From positions 5,651,726 to 5,715,725 of the forward strand of contig CM028327.1 of NCBI GenBank assembly GCA_016647705.1: 64,000 nt of DNA. The letters are read 5' to 3'. The position numbers and the translations under genes were made by a program. The notes beneath the pieces are model-generated. The model saw only the letters and a program-made list of their open reading frames with translations. It made no database searches and was not told the origin of the DNA. Within the stretch, counting starts at the first letter, position 1, and each line of letters starts with the position of its first letter. Of this stretch, positions 21,726 to 33,815 are shown piece by piece. This DNA is from Eucommia ulmoides. Taxonomy: Eukaryota > Streptophyta > Magnoliopsida > Garryales > Eucommiaceae.

Positions 21726-23429
21726 ACTTCAATGGTCCCCCCATGAAACTAGGTAAGCAGATTTGATCAAGTTTGTGTACTAGCGATTTTCAATTAATGC
21801 CTCGGTCAAGACAGTTGAATATACATACAGCTAAGCTTCTTTAATGCTTAAGGTAATTTAAACTTTGGACAAATTCCATTTTTGACCTTTTAATTATTGA
21901 CAAATATCTCTGTGGTCCGAAAAATTTAGTGTATTTTAGTTTAAACCCTCTAAGTATGAACTTAGTTTTAAACGATTCTTCTGTTAACATTTTAGGGGTC
22001 AAACATGAAAACTTCTTACAAGATTAAAAAAAATTCAAAAAGGAAGAAGTTTCTTCAACACACAGTAATCCGACACCGTCCCAACTCCAATCTTCCGAAT
22101 TATAAGTCCCAAACATCAATTCATAGTAAACAAATATCAAGTGATACTTTTATACTCATTATACACTATTTCCAACATCTTTTCACGGAAATCTTCTTCA
22201 ATAAAGTTGGTCTTTAGGCCTAAAATCCTCCCAACCTCTATTACCATACCCAATCTTTGAAAGATAATCTCTGCACAATCAATAATCTTCTTATCGTGAT
22301 ACAAAATTTTATATGAGATCATTGTAAATGGTTGTGCTATTGATTTCTTCTTACTTTTCCTCTTAATTTTTTTCTTTGAAAGGTTAGGATATTTGTTACA
22401 GATAATACGCCTCTTGAACAACCACAACTTGATCCCCAATTGACCTTAAAGTTATCATCAAAATCCCAATTCAGCACAAACAATTGAAGGATCCAATATT
22501 TTATTTATTTATTTTTAGGTGAATAATTTCATCAATTTTTCTTTGGTTTCATTGTTCTTATACTTGAGTCTGAGTGTAGCATGTAGAGAAATTGCTAAAG
22601 ATAAGTAATGGTTTTAATCTTAATATATGTATATGAGAATTTGCCAATTAGATTAAACTTTAAGTCCATTTGATTAAACGTTAGTCATTATCTATATATC
22701 GAAACCTATATACATATCTATATATTGTAGGCTTCACACATATAAATACAACCATCTCACATTCTCTCCCAATATTACGCCTCTCAATTATTCTAACATC
22801 GTATGCATCAGAGTTAAGGTAATGAGAATTCGTCTGTTTTCTCCTCATAGTCAAATCTTTCTTACAAATTGGAGATTGCACATTTTTCATCATTCTCTCA
22901 TGATAATCAAATCATTCGTGCAAATCAGGAGTTGCACTAAAAAGCGGGTGTTAAATTTTTATTCCACATTGATTATTTGATAGTATATACAAATCAAAAG
23001 TATTACTCCTTTTAATTCCATACCATATAGTTTTAAGTTAAACCTATTAACAAAACCCTAAATATAAGTTGGGGGTTGACCCCATGTCATGCATCTTGAT
23101 GATTTACACAAAAACTCTGAAGTTGATGATTGTGGTCATAAATTAATTAATATGAATGGCTGGTGATATCTCTAATCAGCATATACACACATATATAGAG
23201 AGAGAGAGAGAGAGGATTCTACTACCAAAAATTCACAGGCTTTTGAGCTTGAAACAGCTGGATAAACAGGTTCATATCATTAACTGAGCACAGGTAATTA
23301 ATTAAAACAAATAATAATTAATATTACTTTTCCCAGATTTGTCATTAGCTGTTATTTGAGGTTAGCACATTGTCACAGAGTTAATTTTAGCAAAAAAATA
23401 AAATAATAATTATCAAGAAGTTCAAAAGG
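21726..23429. other. AT-rich intergenic sequence, nothing confident
   Basis: I see no gene here. A minus-strand frame of 100 codons (22137-22439) is lysine/isoleucine-rich with no motif and no usable context. An AG repeat at 23199-23214, followed by ACAGGTAATT at 23290-23299, resembles a 5' leader exon with a splice donor. No downstream exon can be matched to it. Confidence 0.5.
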
Positions 23430-23614
23430 TACCAACATAGTGTGGCCTAAATGACAAAGCACGCTTGACTTAAAACAGTTGAGGGCCTCTGTAAGGTCAG
23501 TAGTTCGAACCTGCGAAAAAACACTTGTTGAGTGAGACAGACATAGAACCCCAAATAAGATCAGTCTCACACCCTATATGGGTATGGGGACACTCGTGGG
23601 TATCCAAAAAAAAA
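23430..23614 (+). mobile_element. tRNA-derived SINE candidate
   Basis: A box-A-like TGGCCTAAATGAC (from 23443) and a box-B-like GTAGTTCGAACCTG (from 23500) are spaced as in plant tRNA-derived SINEs. They are followed by a tRNA-unrelated body and a short A-tail (23606-23614). I could not define flanking duplications. The sequence does not fold as a complete tRNA. Confidence 0.5.
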
Positions 23615-24422
23615 CGCCCAAGGGGTGGTTGTTTAATTTTAGTTTTAGTTTAAGTATTTATATAATTTACGTAATATTAATATAAAATGCATGGACCACC
23701 CCCCACTTTTTACGTTAATTGCACGTGATCCCTTACTGCATGTAATCACAACACATGCCTTAATCTGCAAAGTAATACTCTCAAATCAACGCCATGAACT
23801 AAAAGGATAATCATAAAGAGACGTTTCGGAATTCCATGTGACACTAAAATGCAGGGTCCACCCCCCATCTTTCTAAAATTTCCAAAAAAGTTCACTTTAC
23901 TATATATTTTTTCAATCAAACAATTTAGTATAAAGAAAAAATAGGTTCTTGGTGAACAATCAACGACCTTAAATTTTTTTTCCATACAATCCACGCGTTA
24001 TAGTTATTTTTTTAGAAGTTTTAAGTTGTTCTACATGAAAATTACTGTAATTTTTTCATGTAAAAAATTTCAGCAATTTTTGTGGTGTGCAATATTTTTG
24101 AACTTTTAACAGGATTATTGAATTTTTCAAAAAAAAAAATATTGTATAGAGTGGGATAAATGAATAGTAACGTGACAAAAGAAACTCGAAAAATATTTTT
24201 ATATTAATTGGTGTGAAGTGGTGAAATGCAATAGTATTTTAGGTATTAAAAAATTATTATATTAGTTGCAATGGGCAAAATTGTAAAAAATATTAAATGA
24301 ACTAAAAGTAAAAATTTGGGATAAGTTAAGCACTTCTCTATTTTGGTGTGCCATTTGTCCAAATGCACCAAAATCCTTTATGGCACATAAAATAAAATAA
24401 ATAAATAAAAAGGGAACAACAC
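23615..24422. other. AT-rich intergenic sequence
   Basis: No gene, RNA or clear repeat boundary is visible. A 82-codon minus-strand frame (23746-23994) has no recognisable feature. Confidence 0.5.
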
Positions 24423-24910
24423 TACAACTCCAACGGAGGTACTATTTCGTGTGCCATTTTTTTTTTTATCAAAAAATGAAATTAACAAACTAATCTAATT
24501 GAATTTTGGGATTTTAATTTAGTCGCTAAATATTAATTTTTAGTTTCAAACTTAAGCGTAAAACTTAAAATTTTAAATTCTAATTGTACCACAAAAGAGT
24601 ATAATTTTTAGTTTCAAACTAAAGTGTAAAAATTAAAATTTTAAATTATAATTGAACCGCCAAATGATATAATTTTTTGTTTCAAACTAAAAAACAAAAA
24701 TTAAAATATTCGATTTTAATTTTATTGTCAAATCTCAAGTTTTAGTTCAAACTAGAGCACCAAAATATGACACAGACAGACTTGGTGTGCCAAATATGGC
24801 ACAAGTAGACCTGGTGTGCCAGATGATAGCCACTGGAATTATTTTTTTGGTTCAAAAGTGCTGTATTTGAGATGGCACACCATTTGGCTCTCTCCTTGGA
24901 GATGCTCTTA
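24423..24910. mobile_element. MITE candidate with TGGTGTGCCAT motifs
   Basis: The left end (CTCCAACGGAGG, then GTGTGCCAT) and right end (ATGGCACACCATTTGG, then CTCCTTGGAGATGCTC) form imperfect inverted ends. Between them, three to four diverged units of about 70 bases (24535-24745) repeat TTTAGTTTCAAACTAAAG..AAAATTTTAAATT. No clear target duplication is visible. Confidence 0.45.
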
Positions 24911-25620
24911 AAATGTAGGGTAAAGTCTATTTTAAATTCTCTAACTATGATCGTACTTCTATGTCGACCAATAAATTTGTATATTTCATTTTAAATCATA
25001 TATCTCTAATAATGTTTTTAATTAGTCATTCCGTGTAAATTAGCTGTTAAATTAGACGAAAATGAGGACAAATTTTAAATGTACATTTTTTTTCTTTTTC
25101 TTTTTCTTTGTATTTCTTTCTTCTTCACCGAACGAACCCCCGCCCCTAAAACTCTCCAGCATAGCCACGGCTTTGAAAATTGGACAACGGAGAAACTCCA
25201 ACACCGATCCGACTGCAACCCCGATACTTTTTTTAAAGAATTTGAAACTATTTTTTAAATTCATGATTTTTTTTTTTCAATTAAAACATATATTCAGAAA
25301 CTCTTATATAATTTTTTAAGATAAAATTATGGTACAGCAAGCAAATATCTTTTTTTTTTTTTTTTTTTTTTTTTTTATTTTAAAAAAGACACTTAAATTA
25401 AAAACCAAACAAATCCCAAGTCAATGAATTCATAAATGAACAATGAATTTAATGATTTGGATGTGTATTAGTGTGTGCATGGCCTAGTTTATAGGACTCC
25501 AACCGACAGTTTGACAAATAAAAATGCCTACAATTCCATTCATCTCAGTCATACTTATATAGGAAATTGTACCTATAAATTCCAAATTTTCTTTTTCGAA
25601 ATTTAATCAAGATTCATTAC

Positions 25621-25661
<41 letters not shown>

Positions 25662-26932
25662 TCTTAAAATATTCTATATATTTTGAATATTTTACGTATG
25701 ATTACTATGATTATCTTAAAATATTCTATATATTTTGAATATTTTACGATTTCATTTGAACTCTATGATTACTAAAACTTGACATCGGTTTATATTTTTA
25801 TTTGATCTTCATCAACGATTCTCCCTCGTGTTGAGTTAGACTTATAATTTTAGATGAACACAACTATTTAATGTTGAGTTCAACTTAGACTAGACTAACT
25901 TTATTACCTATACTATTTATTTATTTAGTATAGTTTAATTTTTATTTTATTTTTTCCTATATCAAAATCTCACCAACAGAAAAAACTAAATTAATTTTAC
26001 CGTAGGTCTCGTATCCATTCTCTTACACAATGATTGTGTATCATTTATTTTTTAATATACTAAAAGTTATCTTAATTTTTATGAATATTCTAAAAATTAT
26101 TAAATGAAATAAAAAATACAAAGTGAAAAATATATCGAGGCAGTTTAGCCACACTGAAAATAAATACCGCCACATCACTCTGCCTGCTACGGCGGAGCCA
26201 TACGCACCCCTCAATTTTAAAAACTTACATTTTCAACATTTTTTTTTTCTAGACAAAAATTCTAATCTTTAAAATTTTATATAAATCCCTATGATTCGCA
26301 TAAGTTTATAGTAAATCTGAAAAAATATATATAGTACCCCTTCAATAAATTTTTCTAAATTTGTCGTTGTCTCCCTCTCTATATAACACATTAAAATGGA
26401 TGACCACCGTACTAGACTGTCACTGACCATTGCACTAGACTATTGTTGGCTACTGCCACGGAATTACTGCATTGGATCACCTCCTGCTTGTCATGGGCTC
26501 ATATTTTCACAGCGACAACTACCCGTGCAACACCCCCAATGTGTTCGCTACGCTAGGATAAGTCTGTCTTCATATACAAATACTTACTAGTTTCGTCCAA
26601 TCTCGAGCTCATCAGGAAAGCGGACTCAGCTCCCAATCAGTATATGCAGGGTTAGTCATGCTCCTCTTTTTTTGTTAAGTCTTTGATCAGCGACATGTTC
26701 GCCAAATTTAACCCGGTCGATATGTCTCAACTCTAAAGGAACACTCTGCAACTTAGGCGTCTGCTTGTCGAGAGTCGCATATCAGCACTTCAATCCCCTT
26801 ATCAACATCCTTGAAAGATAAAAATGAGGATTATTGTAAAAAAAATGAAACTATCATTTTATTATATTTGGTTAATGAAACACGAGAAGAAAAATATCTG
26901 GTTAGCGGCAACATAGAAGGAGAAATAAATGC
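24911..26932. other. Intergenic sequence upstream of the MAKR gene
   Basis: It is mostly AT-rich with T-runs (25084-25110, 25351-25377), an (AT)n tract (25628-25657) and a tandem pair of about 50 bases built on TTATCTTAAAATATTCTATA (25660-25752). A less AT-rich block at 26390-26800 may be an old repeat fragment. Nothing in it reads as a gene. Confidence 0.5.
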
Positions 26933-26940
26933 TATAAATA
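26933..26940 (+). promoter_or_regulatory. Possible TATA box for the MAKR gene
   Basis: TATAAATA lies 267 bases before the start codon. It would give a leader of roughly 235 bases that includes the CT-rich tract, which is plausible for a plant gene but unproven in such AT-rich surroundings. Confidence 0.35.
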
Positions 26941-27090
26941 TTTTAATTTTTTTTTTTTATCAAATGACATTTATTTTGAAAAGGTTAAAAAACTTTTTCA
27001 AAGAAATGACACGGATATTCCAAACCAAACACATCCAAAGTTTTACTTATTTCTCCCCTACCAGTCTACCTCTACCATAATTTTCTCTCT

Positions 27091-27119
27091 CTAAAAACTC
27101 TCTCTCTCTCTCTCTCTCT
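27091..27119 (+). repeat. CT-repeat in the 5' leader of the MAKR gene
   Basis: An uninterrupted run of about eleven CT units (27098-27119) follows a shorter CT block (27082-27092). Pyrimidine tracts of this kind are common in plant 5' leaders and core promoters. Confidence 0.8.
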
Positions 27120-27206
27120 TATAATAAGGTTACATCAGTTTCCTCCACCTTTCTTCTCCAAAAACACCATTTTCTTTCCTCTGATAATGTAAAAACCAGA
27201 AAAACA

Positions 27207-28217
27207 ATGGGGAGACGAATCGACAAACCCATCAAATCCCACACTCTCCCTTCTTCTCCGACCCACTCTTTCTCTTCCTCCTCCTCCTCCTCCGACTTCG
27301 AATTCACCATCTCTCTCTCCCCTCGCAAGTCCTCCGCCGCCCTCTGCCCCGCCGACGAGCTCTTTTACAAGGGCCAGATCCTCCCCCTCCACCTCTCCCC
27401 TCGCCTCTCCATGGTCCGCACCCTCCTCCTTGCTTCTTCCTCCACCTCCTCCTCCTCCGACACCACCACCGCCTCCCGCGACTCCACCGGCAGCAGCTCC
27501 AACGAGTCACACTCCTCTTTCTGCGGAGACCTCGCCGCCGGAGACTGTGATTCTTCCCGGCCCAGCTCCGTCGCGGAGGAAGAGGAGTTCAAGAGGCTAA
27601 CAACCAGCAACAACTACCACCACACGAGCATCAAGAAATCGAAGTATTTTTCGCTGTCGAGATTCTCCTCTGTTTTCCGGAAAGAACCCAAGGCCCGGCC
27701 GGAACCGGAAAATGTAACCGGGTCATCGGTGAAACGCATGAGCGCGACGGCGAAGGAGGTGATTCGGAAGTATTTGAAGAAAGTGAAGCCCCTTTACGAG
27801 AAGCTCTCGCAGAAGCAGCAGCAAAAAATGGCGGCGGCGCCGGCAACAAACGAGTCCCTGTCCATCAAAACCGACGGATCCGACAAAAAAAGAGGAATCA
27901 CCGTTCATAATCCGACCAAGGAATCCAACAGCACCCCAATTTCTCATTCATTCTCCGGGAACTTAAGGTACCCAAGAAAGAGAAACTGCGTCTCGAGCTG
28001 CCCGTCGTCGATTCGATCTTCGCCGAGCCACTCCGGCGTCCTCAACCGGAACGGGTTTCTGGCCGGGTACACGGGTTCTAGGGGTGCCCATTTCGCCGAT
28101 TCATCGTCGATGGAGGAGTTGCAGAGCGCGATTCAAGGCGCCATAGCCCACTGCAAGAACTCCATGATTCAGAATAACGACGATAAGCCGAAGACTGTGG
28201 TCAGTAATGAGATATGA
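27207..28217 (+). CDS. MAKR1: Membrane-associated kinase regulator, MAKR/BKI1 family
   Basis: This is an intronless 336-residue protein, the usual size for the family. BKI1 is a plasma-membrane inhibitor of the brassinosteroid receptor kinase BRI1; MAKRs are its relatives that act with receptor kinases. Conserved parts in order: FEFTISLSPRKSS (31-43); the family signature CPADELFYKGQILPLHLSPR (47-66); serine-rich linkers; a basic, probably membrane-binding stretch around 143-163 (KKSKYFSLSRFSSVFRKEPK); a lysine-rich block 181-200 (TAKEVIRKYLKKVKPLYEKL); and the C-terminal receptor-interacting motif SSMEELQSAIQGAIAHCKNS (300-319). No signal peptide or membrane span is seen, fitting peripheral attachment through basic residues. 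The start AACAATGGGG is a good plant context. The order and wording of the blocks recall Arabidopsis MAKR1 specifically; the family is near certain, the paralogue less so. It is the only intact host gene in the window and stands among transposons. Confidence 0.92.
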   Translation: MGRRIDKPIKSHTLPSSPTHSFSSSSSSSDFEFTISLSPRKSSAALCPADELFYKGQILPLHLSPRLSMVRTLLLASSSTSSSSDTTTASRDSTGSSSNESHSSFCGDLAAGDCDSSRPSSVAEEEEFKRLTTSNNYHHTSIKKSKYFSLSRFSSVFRKEPKARPEPENVTGSSVKRMSATAKEVIRKYLKKVKPLYEKLSQKQQQKMAAAPATNESLSIKTDGSDKKRGITVHNPTKESNSTPISHSFSGNLRYPRKRNCVSSCPSSIRSSPSHSGVLNRNGFLAGYTGSRGAHFADSSSMEELQSAIQGAIAHCKNSMIQNNDDKPKTVVSNEI

Positions 28218-28755
28218 AAAAAAAAAAGATATTTTTTTTTTTTAGTATGTTATCGGTTGGATTTGTGATTATTGGCTTAGCATGATTGGTCCTTAAAGTT
28301 TAGAATTATGTCAAATAAGTTCATATATGTTCAATGTTTTGCAATTAAGTTTCAAAACTTTTATTTTGTGCAAAATTAATTAGAAAAAAGGACAATTATC
28401 AAGAACATATTTGATGTTAATCTTAAATTTTAGAGACCAATTATGTATTTAACATGTTGTAGTGTTCAAAATAGCCTAATTTAACATTAAATTCAACCGA
28501 AAACATATTTATGAACCAATTAAGTTGTCTTACTAAACTAAACAAAAACATGTTTTTTTGTTCTTGTTAGCAGAAATTAATAAGAGCTTCATGTGATCTT
28601 ATTATGGATTATTCATTTGGAATTATTTTGCTTTTTGTTTGATGCTCAAAAAAACAAAAAAAAATTAAAAAATTGGAATTTGTGCATGTGTTGGACTTTG
28701 GAGGTTTTTTGTTTGTTTTTATTATAGCATTAACGGTTGTTGTTTTATGATTGGT
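28218..28755. other. 3' flank of the MAKR gene
   Basis: AT-rich sequence with A and T runs directly after the stop. AATAAG-like signals occur near 28312, but no polyadenylation site can be fixed. No further gene is seen. Confidence 0.5.
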
Positions 28756-29456
28756 AAAATTATATTTTGGTCCCTAAAATATGGGTTGCCCATCCATGTG
28801 ACGTTGAGGTTTATCAAATTATATTTTGTCTTTCAAGTTTTACATTTGAATCCCGATAAAATTATAAATATTGTTAGTGATTTAGAATAAAAAATAGGTT
28901 GTGTTCTAATAGAAATATTTTGTCATTTCACCACTTAACAAAACCTAAGACGTAACTTGTTACCTTTTTTTCTAGCAACGATTCGTCTGAATAATAAGAG
29001 AGAAACCCGAATTATTGTTACAAAATGGTTGGCGAAAAATGTTTTACATTTAAATAAGTAATACAACTCATTTTTCATTTAAAATTTTAATTTTGCGGAA
29101 TTGAATAAATGTGAAATTTAAAAGTTATAATGTGTAATTTGAAAAATAAGAATATTTTGTCACTCTACCATTCCACTAAATCAAAGACATTTTTTTTAAT
29201 ATTTTTTTAACAATTTGTTTGAAAAATGAAAAAAAAAAAAAAAAAAAAAAAATTGAATTGTTGTTACGAATAAATTACGTAAATTTCTTATTGAAAGGAC
29301 ATGTGTTATGCACAATCTATTTTTTGTCGAATTTTTTTATTTTGCATGATTTAAACAAATGTGAAAGTTGAGGATTAATCATGTAATTTAACAAATTTTA
29401 GGGTCTACAAATATACTCAACCCATACTTTAAGGACAAAAATGTAATTTTATCCTT
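28756..29456. mobile_element. MITE of the 'GGTCCCTAAAATATGGG' family
   Basis: The left end TAAAATTATATTTTGGTCCC and the inverse of the right end (GATAAAATTACATTTTTGTC) pair imperfectly over about 100 bases. A second inverted pair lies in the middle (AACGATTCGTCTGAA and AATTATTGTTAC). It is non-coding and related to 20596-21725 and 37955-38440. Confidence 0.6.
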
Positions 29457-30106
29457 GTGATTTGAAATTCTTAATCAGTGGAATAGTACTAGTCGGTTAC
29501 TTGGGAAGCTGACCACCCAAAACTTTAGCATTACTCATCTGATTTATTGACTTTATATATTATGACTATAATTAGGCCATTAAATGAGTTCTGGGTTCGT
29601 GGGAATCTCTCCCATGTGATCCCCTGCATGCGTAATATTAAGATCAATTGTACTTTGCTACTATTTTTGGGTGGATAAGCATTCTATTTTTCAATTATTA
29701 TGAGAAGCAACTTTCAACGGCCATTTTGAAGGGTGTAGAAACCAAAATGTTGTTTGTACTCTAAATTCATTATTTTTTTAATAAATTTTTTTTGAATTTT
29801 AACAACTAGAAAACAAGGATATGATATGGGTATCGTATGCGATATGATATGAACATGACAACACAATAAAATAGAAAATATTGAATACTTTGGTTAATGA
29901 CGAATTTTGATGGAAATTGATGGACGTGATTTACTCATGATCTACAAGATAGATGTTATGAACAAAAGACAATAGGCCTGAGTTGAACAAGTCCAAATAT
30001 AATATGAATATTGTCAAATAATGGGTTTGAATAAGAAAACTCACGTTTGAAACATAGAGAGCTGAACGTGGACCTGAGCTTGAGACACTTAGACCCACAA
30101 GAGATG
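29457..30106. other. Intergenic sequence, no feature seen
   Basis: AT-rich without open frames of note or recognisable repeats. Confidence 0.5.
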
Positions 30107-30520
30107 TAGGACCTCAGACGCTATAACTCATCCTAAAACTAATTGGTGTTAGGAAAAACGTATACCATAACTTTATAGTGCATTTAGTAACATACACAAG
30201 CGCCCACAATATTCGACTGTAACTCGGCCCATACGACAAGCCTCCGCCATGGGACAATTGCTGCGAAAACCTGTCCAACAATCTACCCCTCAATAATTGG
30301 TCCCACTAGGAATCAAACTCGTGACCCTGACTCTGATACCCATTGTAAGACCTCAAGTGCTACCATTCATCCTAAAACCAATTAGTATTAAGAAATGTGT
30401 ATGCCTTAACCTTATATTGCATTCAACAACACACACAAGCGTTCACGGTATTCGACTATAACTCAACCCATCCCCGGGCCTTTGCCACGAGACTATTGGT
30501 GCCAAAACTTGGCTAACAAG
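30107..30520. repeat. Two diverged tandem copies of a ~239-bp unit
   Basis: AGGACCTCAGACGCTA..CATCCTAAAACTAATTGG (from 30107) recurs as AAGACCTCAAGTGCTA..CATCCTAAAACCAATTAG (from 30347), with CACACAAGCG, TTCGACT and AACTC following in both. On the minus strand the first copy ends in TGGGTATCAGAGTCAGGGTC and GAGTTTGATTCC, which resembles a tRNA-like or primer-binding-like segment seen in short plant retroelements. Confidence 0.65.
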
Positions 30521-31299
30521 AGATCTGAAAATTACTTAGTAAGGCCTAATAGTATTGTTCAAATACTCATCCGTACTCCAGAGATCAAGAAGATCTTGAA
30601 AACGTTGATCAGTTGAGATATAGCGAGAATAAAAGAATTCAAGTAATGTTTCGTTTTATAAATATTGCGATCTCCAGGTTTCAATACACAATTCTAAGAT
30701 ATCACTCAATTCTTGATTAATTTATTCTCAAGCTGAAGGGTATTTGGCCAATACCGGACAAGTATCCCAAGTATTTTTTTTTCTAACTTTTGTAGATGTT
30801 GATCAATAAGTTGAGAGTTAGGAACATTGTGGAATTTCCATCCTTATCTTAAACAAAGAAAATATTTTAGAAGATAGTATGTATATAAAATATTTACAAA
30901 ATATTAATTGTCGAATCAAGTGCTTTAAAACGATATCTATATCTCTATTTTGTGAAGTAGCTTTTGTTAATGTTAAATTCAATAAGACAATGTCGGTGTT
31001 GGTTTTGTGAAATTTATTTATTGAATTCAATGACAAAAATCCATACGCCATTTTTTTTAAGTTGTTACATATAAAAATTTAATTTAACACCAAATGTTGG
31101 CATTAAATTTATTTATTTTTTATTGAATTCAACAACAATAATTCATATATCTTAAGTAGTTATAGAAAATGTCTGATTCAACAAGAATAGATTGGTTATC
31201 ATTACCTGATGGTTTCCATAAAAAAGGGTTTTACCACATTCTGTCTACCACCTTTTTGAAAAAAATAGGTGGTTATTTAGTTTTTATCCAGTGCAACAT
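30521..31299. other. AT-rich spacer left of the gypsy remnant
   Basis: No gene seen. It may include the undefined outer part of the remnant's 3' LTR. Confidence 0.4.
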
Positions 31300-31730
31300 G
31301 TCACTGGTCGAGCCTTTCAAGGTTGAAAAATAGATCGTGCGACGCTAACTAGAGGATCGTCTAGTAGTTAGCTTGAAGATCAGAGGATCTTGAATAGCGA
31401 AAACAGTTTTAATAGCAACAAGGTTCACTATAACAGCACATGTAAATAGTATAGTGAGAATACAATTACAATAATAACAATTGTATTAATATCGAAGGTT
31501 ACAGGTGTGAAAGATCTACAATGGCATTTCATTTCACATAGTACTTTAAGAAAAAAATACAAGTGACGCGAATAGATATTATTATACTCGATGAGATATA
31601 ATGGAGTCTTTTTATAATAAATAATGGAAATAAACTAAATTAAGCTAAACTAGTTAGAAACCAAAAGAAAATGGGTCACAAGCAAGCGGTCATGTGCGGG
31701 AACAAGCACTGGACAAGCTTAGACCGTGAT
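31300..31730 (-). mobile_element. 3' LTR fragment of the gypsy remnant
   Basis: It follows the minus-strand polypurine tract at 31731-31744 (AAGTGGGGGAGAAT). It begins TATCACGGTC, probably from an original TGTCACGG. The left boundary is approximate. Confidence 0.5.
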
Positions 31731-31744
31731 ATTCTCCCCCACTT

Positions 31745-32160
31745 GAGTAGTTGACGTCTTCGTAGACTTCTTCTGATAGTACTTCTGATTTTGTCTGCGG
31801 TTGTTACGTCTTCTGCTTTCTGCCGGATAGGTTAATTTGTAGAGTTTATCCACCAAATGGGGATACAGTAGCTGGTCTGCGACAATATCACTAGAACCCA
31901 TGTTGACATCAAAGTGCTTGTGCGGATTGAAGTAAGAACCAATACGTGACCAAAGATGTTCGAGACGTTCGATCAAGAACGACTTTGTTAACTCCATATC
32001 TTTGTCACTGAAAGTACTCCTCGGAACATTCCACATTTGAGTATCATGCTTGATTGAGAAACTATGCAGCAATGTCCCTGGAATACTGATACTAAAGTGA
32101 TGGAGATAAGGTTGTAGAACTCAAAAATCTATCCACCATGATAACGGTTGTGCCTTTGTT
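31745..32160 (-). pseudogene. Gypsy integrase and pol C-terminal remnant
   Basis: Broken minus-strand frames read GTTVIMVDRF (the integrase segment that normally reads VVVDRFSKYATF), then WNVPRSTFSDKDMELTKSF (normally VPRSIISDRDxRFTGxFW, around the second catalytic Asp), then a basic tail and TSTTQVGENITV, like the end of many plant gypsy polyproteins. The stretch between these is deleted. Confidence 0.7.
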
Positions 32161-32499
32161 CCTTGATACCCCGACGCTCAACACACAAAACCGATATTTC
32201 CATCTTTCTAAATGTAATCCCACAAAAAGCAATGGGTCTTTGCACAATTAGCTAACATGAAATCAGATTTGCCCAATGAGAACTTGATTTTTGTAGATTG
32301 TTTCCGTCCAGATGAAAGAAAACTCCTCTTGGACGTTTTCTTCGAGAAGTAATTCAAACAAAGTCAAACAACCCTTTTGTTGAAATCAGAGGTGGTACTC
32401 GTGGGTTAGTCTCTTCCCTGCTTAGTACTGGAAGGTCATCTTTATGTTCACCAATCTCAAGTTGCAAAGCCTAAACAGATCTATATTCAGCTGAATAAT

Positions 32500-32870
32500 G
32501 TGTCCGCAATGAATTCTATCCCTAATATCACTGGAAAATCATCAATGGGAACAATGGTGAAATTGAAGAACCCATCCCACGGAGCAATCGTTGTGTATAC
32601 CATGTTCGAAACTCCAACCACGGGACGCTTTTCGGAATTAACGGTCTTTAGTCACCCCGAGTACTTTTCGACACGCAAGTCCAACCGAATAGCTTCCTTA
32701 TCGGACATAAAATTGTGTGTTGCACCAGTTTTAACTAAATCCCAAGTATTCCGCCCATTAATTCGAAGATCTAAAAACATGAGATTTTTGTTTGAGGCCT
32801 TCTTTTTTGCGACCGGTTGTTACTTCACTACATTCAGTAGATGAATGGTACCCATTTGATGGGTATCAAA
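32500..32870 (-). pseudogene. Gypsy aspartic protease remnant
   Basis: The minus-strand frame has WDLVKTGATHNFMSDKEA. Plant gypsy proteases normally read LVDTGATHNFIS here, so the catalytic Asp is replaced by Lys. It is flanked by stops. Confidence 0.7.
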
Positions 32871-33160
32871 CTCATCCAAATGTTCCTCCTCCTACTTTTT
32901 GATATAATTTTCCTGACGTTCATTTTTTTCCTGAATCGATGCATATAGTATAGACAAAGCATGTTTATGAGTACAATCGGATCCATCACAATTCTTTTTA
33001 CACAAGAAGCAAGGAGTAGGATTTTGATTGGCCTAGCTGCTCGAGTGAGGCTTTTGGTTTGTCGAACCAAATAATGCCCCTGAGTTGTTGAATGTCGGCC
33101 AGATTTTGAGTGTTGGCCTCGGTGTGGACTCCTTGAAACAGAATTTGAATTGGAGTTTCT

Positions 33161-33815
33161 TCAACATCTTGGCGGGCTTCCCTGAGTTAATTGACCTCCA
33201 CTTCCATCATTTTGAGAGACATTCTTGTTTTTTCTCTTGTCATGGTTAGCAGTAGGTTCAAAAGAGTAATCAATTACTTTTTCTACAGCAACAATGGCAG
33301 TAGATAAAATATGATATCGTTGTCTCTGTATTTCCTTACATACCCAATCTTTCAAGCCATCTAGGAACCAAAATAATTTATCCTTTTCGAACATTGTACA
33401 AATGTCCAGCATAAGAGCCATAAACTTCTTGACATAGTCTCGGACATATCCAATCTCTTTCAGCTCTCTTAATTGTCATCAAGCCTTGTACTGGACATTT
33501 TCTAGAAGGAATTGAACCTTGAGTTCTCCTTTAAGGTCTTCTCAGGTAACAGTAGTGCAGTTTCGCATCTGAATGTTTGCATATTTATTACGCTACAATA
33601 ATTTAACATCACCTCTAAGGTACATGGAAGTTGTTGTCTTTATCTTCTTCGGAAGTTACTCGGGTGACCCGAAAGTATTGCTTCATATCAAAAAGAAATT
33701 TTTTAAGCTCATTGGCGTCTCTCGCACCGACATAGGAATGAGGTTTGAAAATGCGAACCCTCGAAGTTGGTTGTCCGGAGTCTCTAGTAAGAGCTTTTGA
33801 GGTGTTCGTGGCCAA
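33161..33815 (-). pseudogene. Gypsy gag remnant
   Basis: Two frames separated by shifts are recognisable. The N-terminal part (33815-33615) has SYVGARDANELKKFLFDMKQ, like the GARxAKELENFLWDMEQYF segment of plant gypsy gag. The C-terminal part (33421-33161) has MFEKDKLFWFLDGLKDWVCK and EIQRQRYHILSTAIVAVEK, like the MSEKDKLFxFLEGLKPWAxxELQRQ core. No zinc knuckle is readable. Confidence 0.8.

Noticed and set aside
22137..22439. A 100-codon minus-strand frame
   Set aside because: Lysine/isoleucine-rich, with no motif, no neighbouring exons and no promoter sign. It is compatible with chance in AT-rich DNA.
23199..23299. 5' leader exon with AG repeat and splice donor ACAGGTAATT
   Set aside because: No downstream acceptor or coding exon could be linked. 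The words are common by chance.
23430..23614. A functional tRNA gene
   Set aside because: Only A- and B-box-like words are present. There is no foldable cloverleaf, and an A-tail follows, so a SINE is the better reading.
27304..27947. Minus-strand frames overlapping the MAKR gene
   Set aside because: They are shadows of the coding strand, serine codons read backwards.
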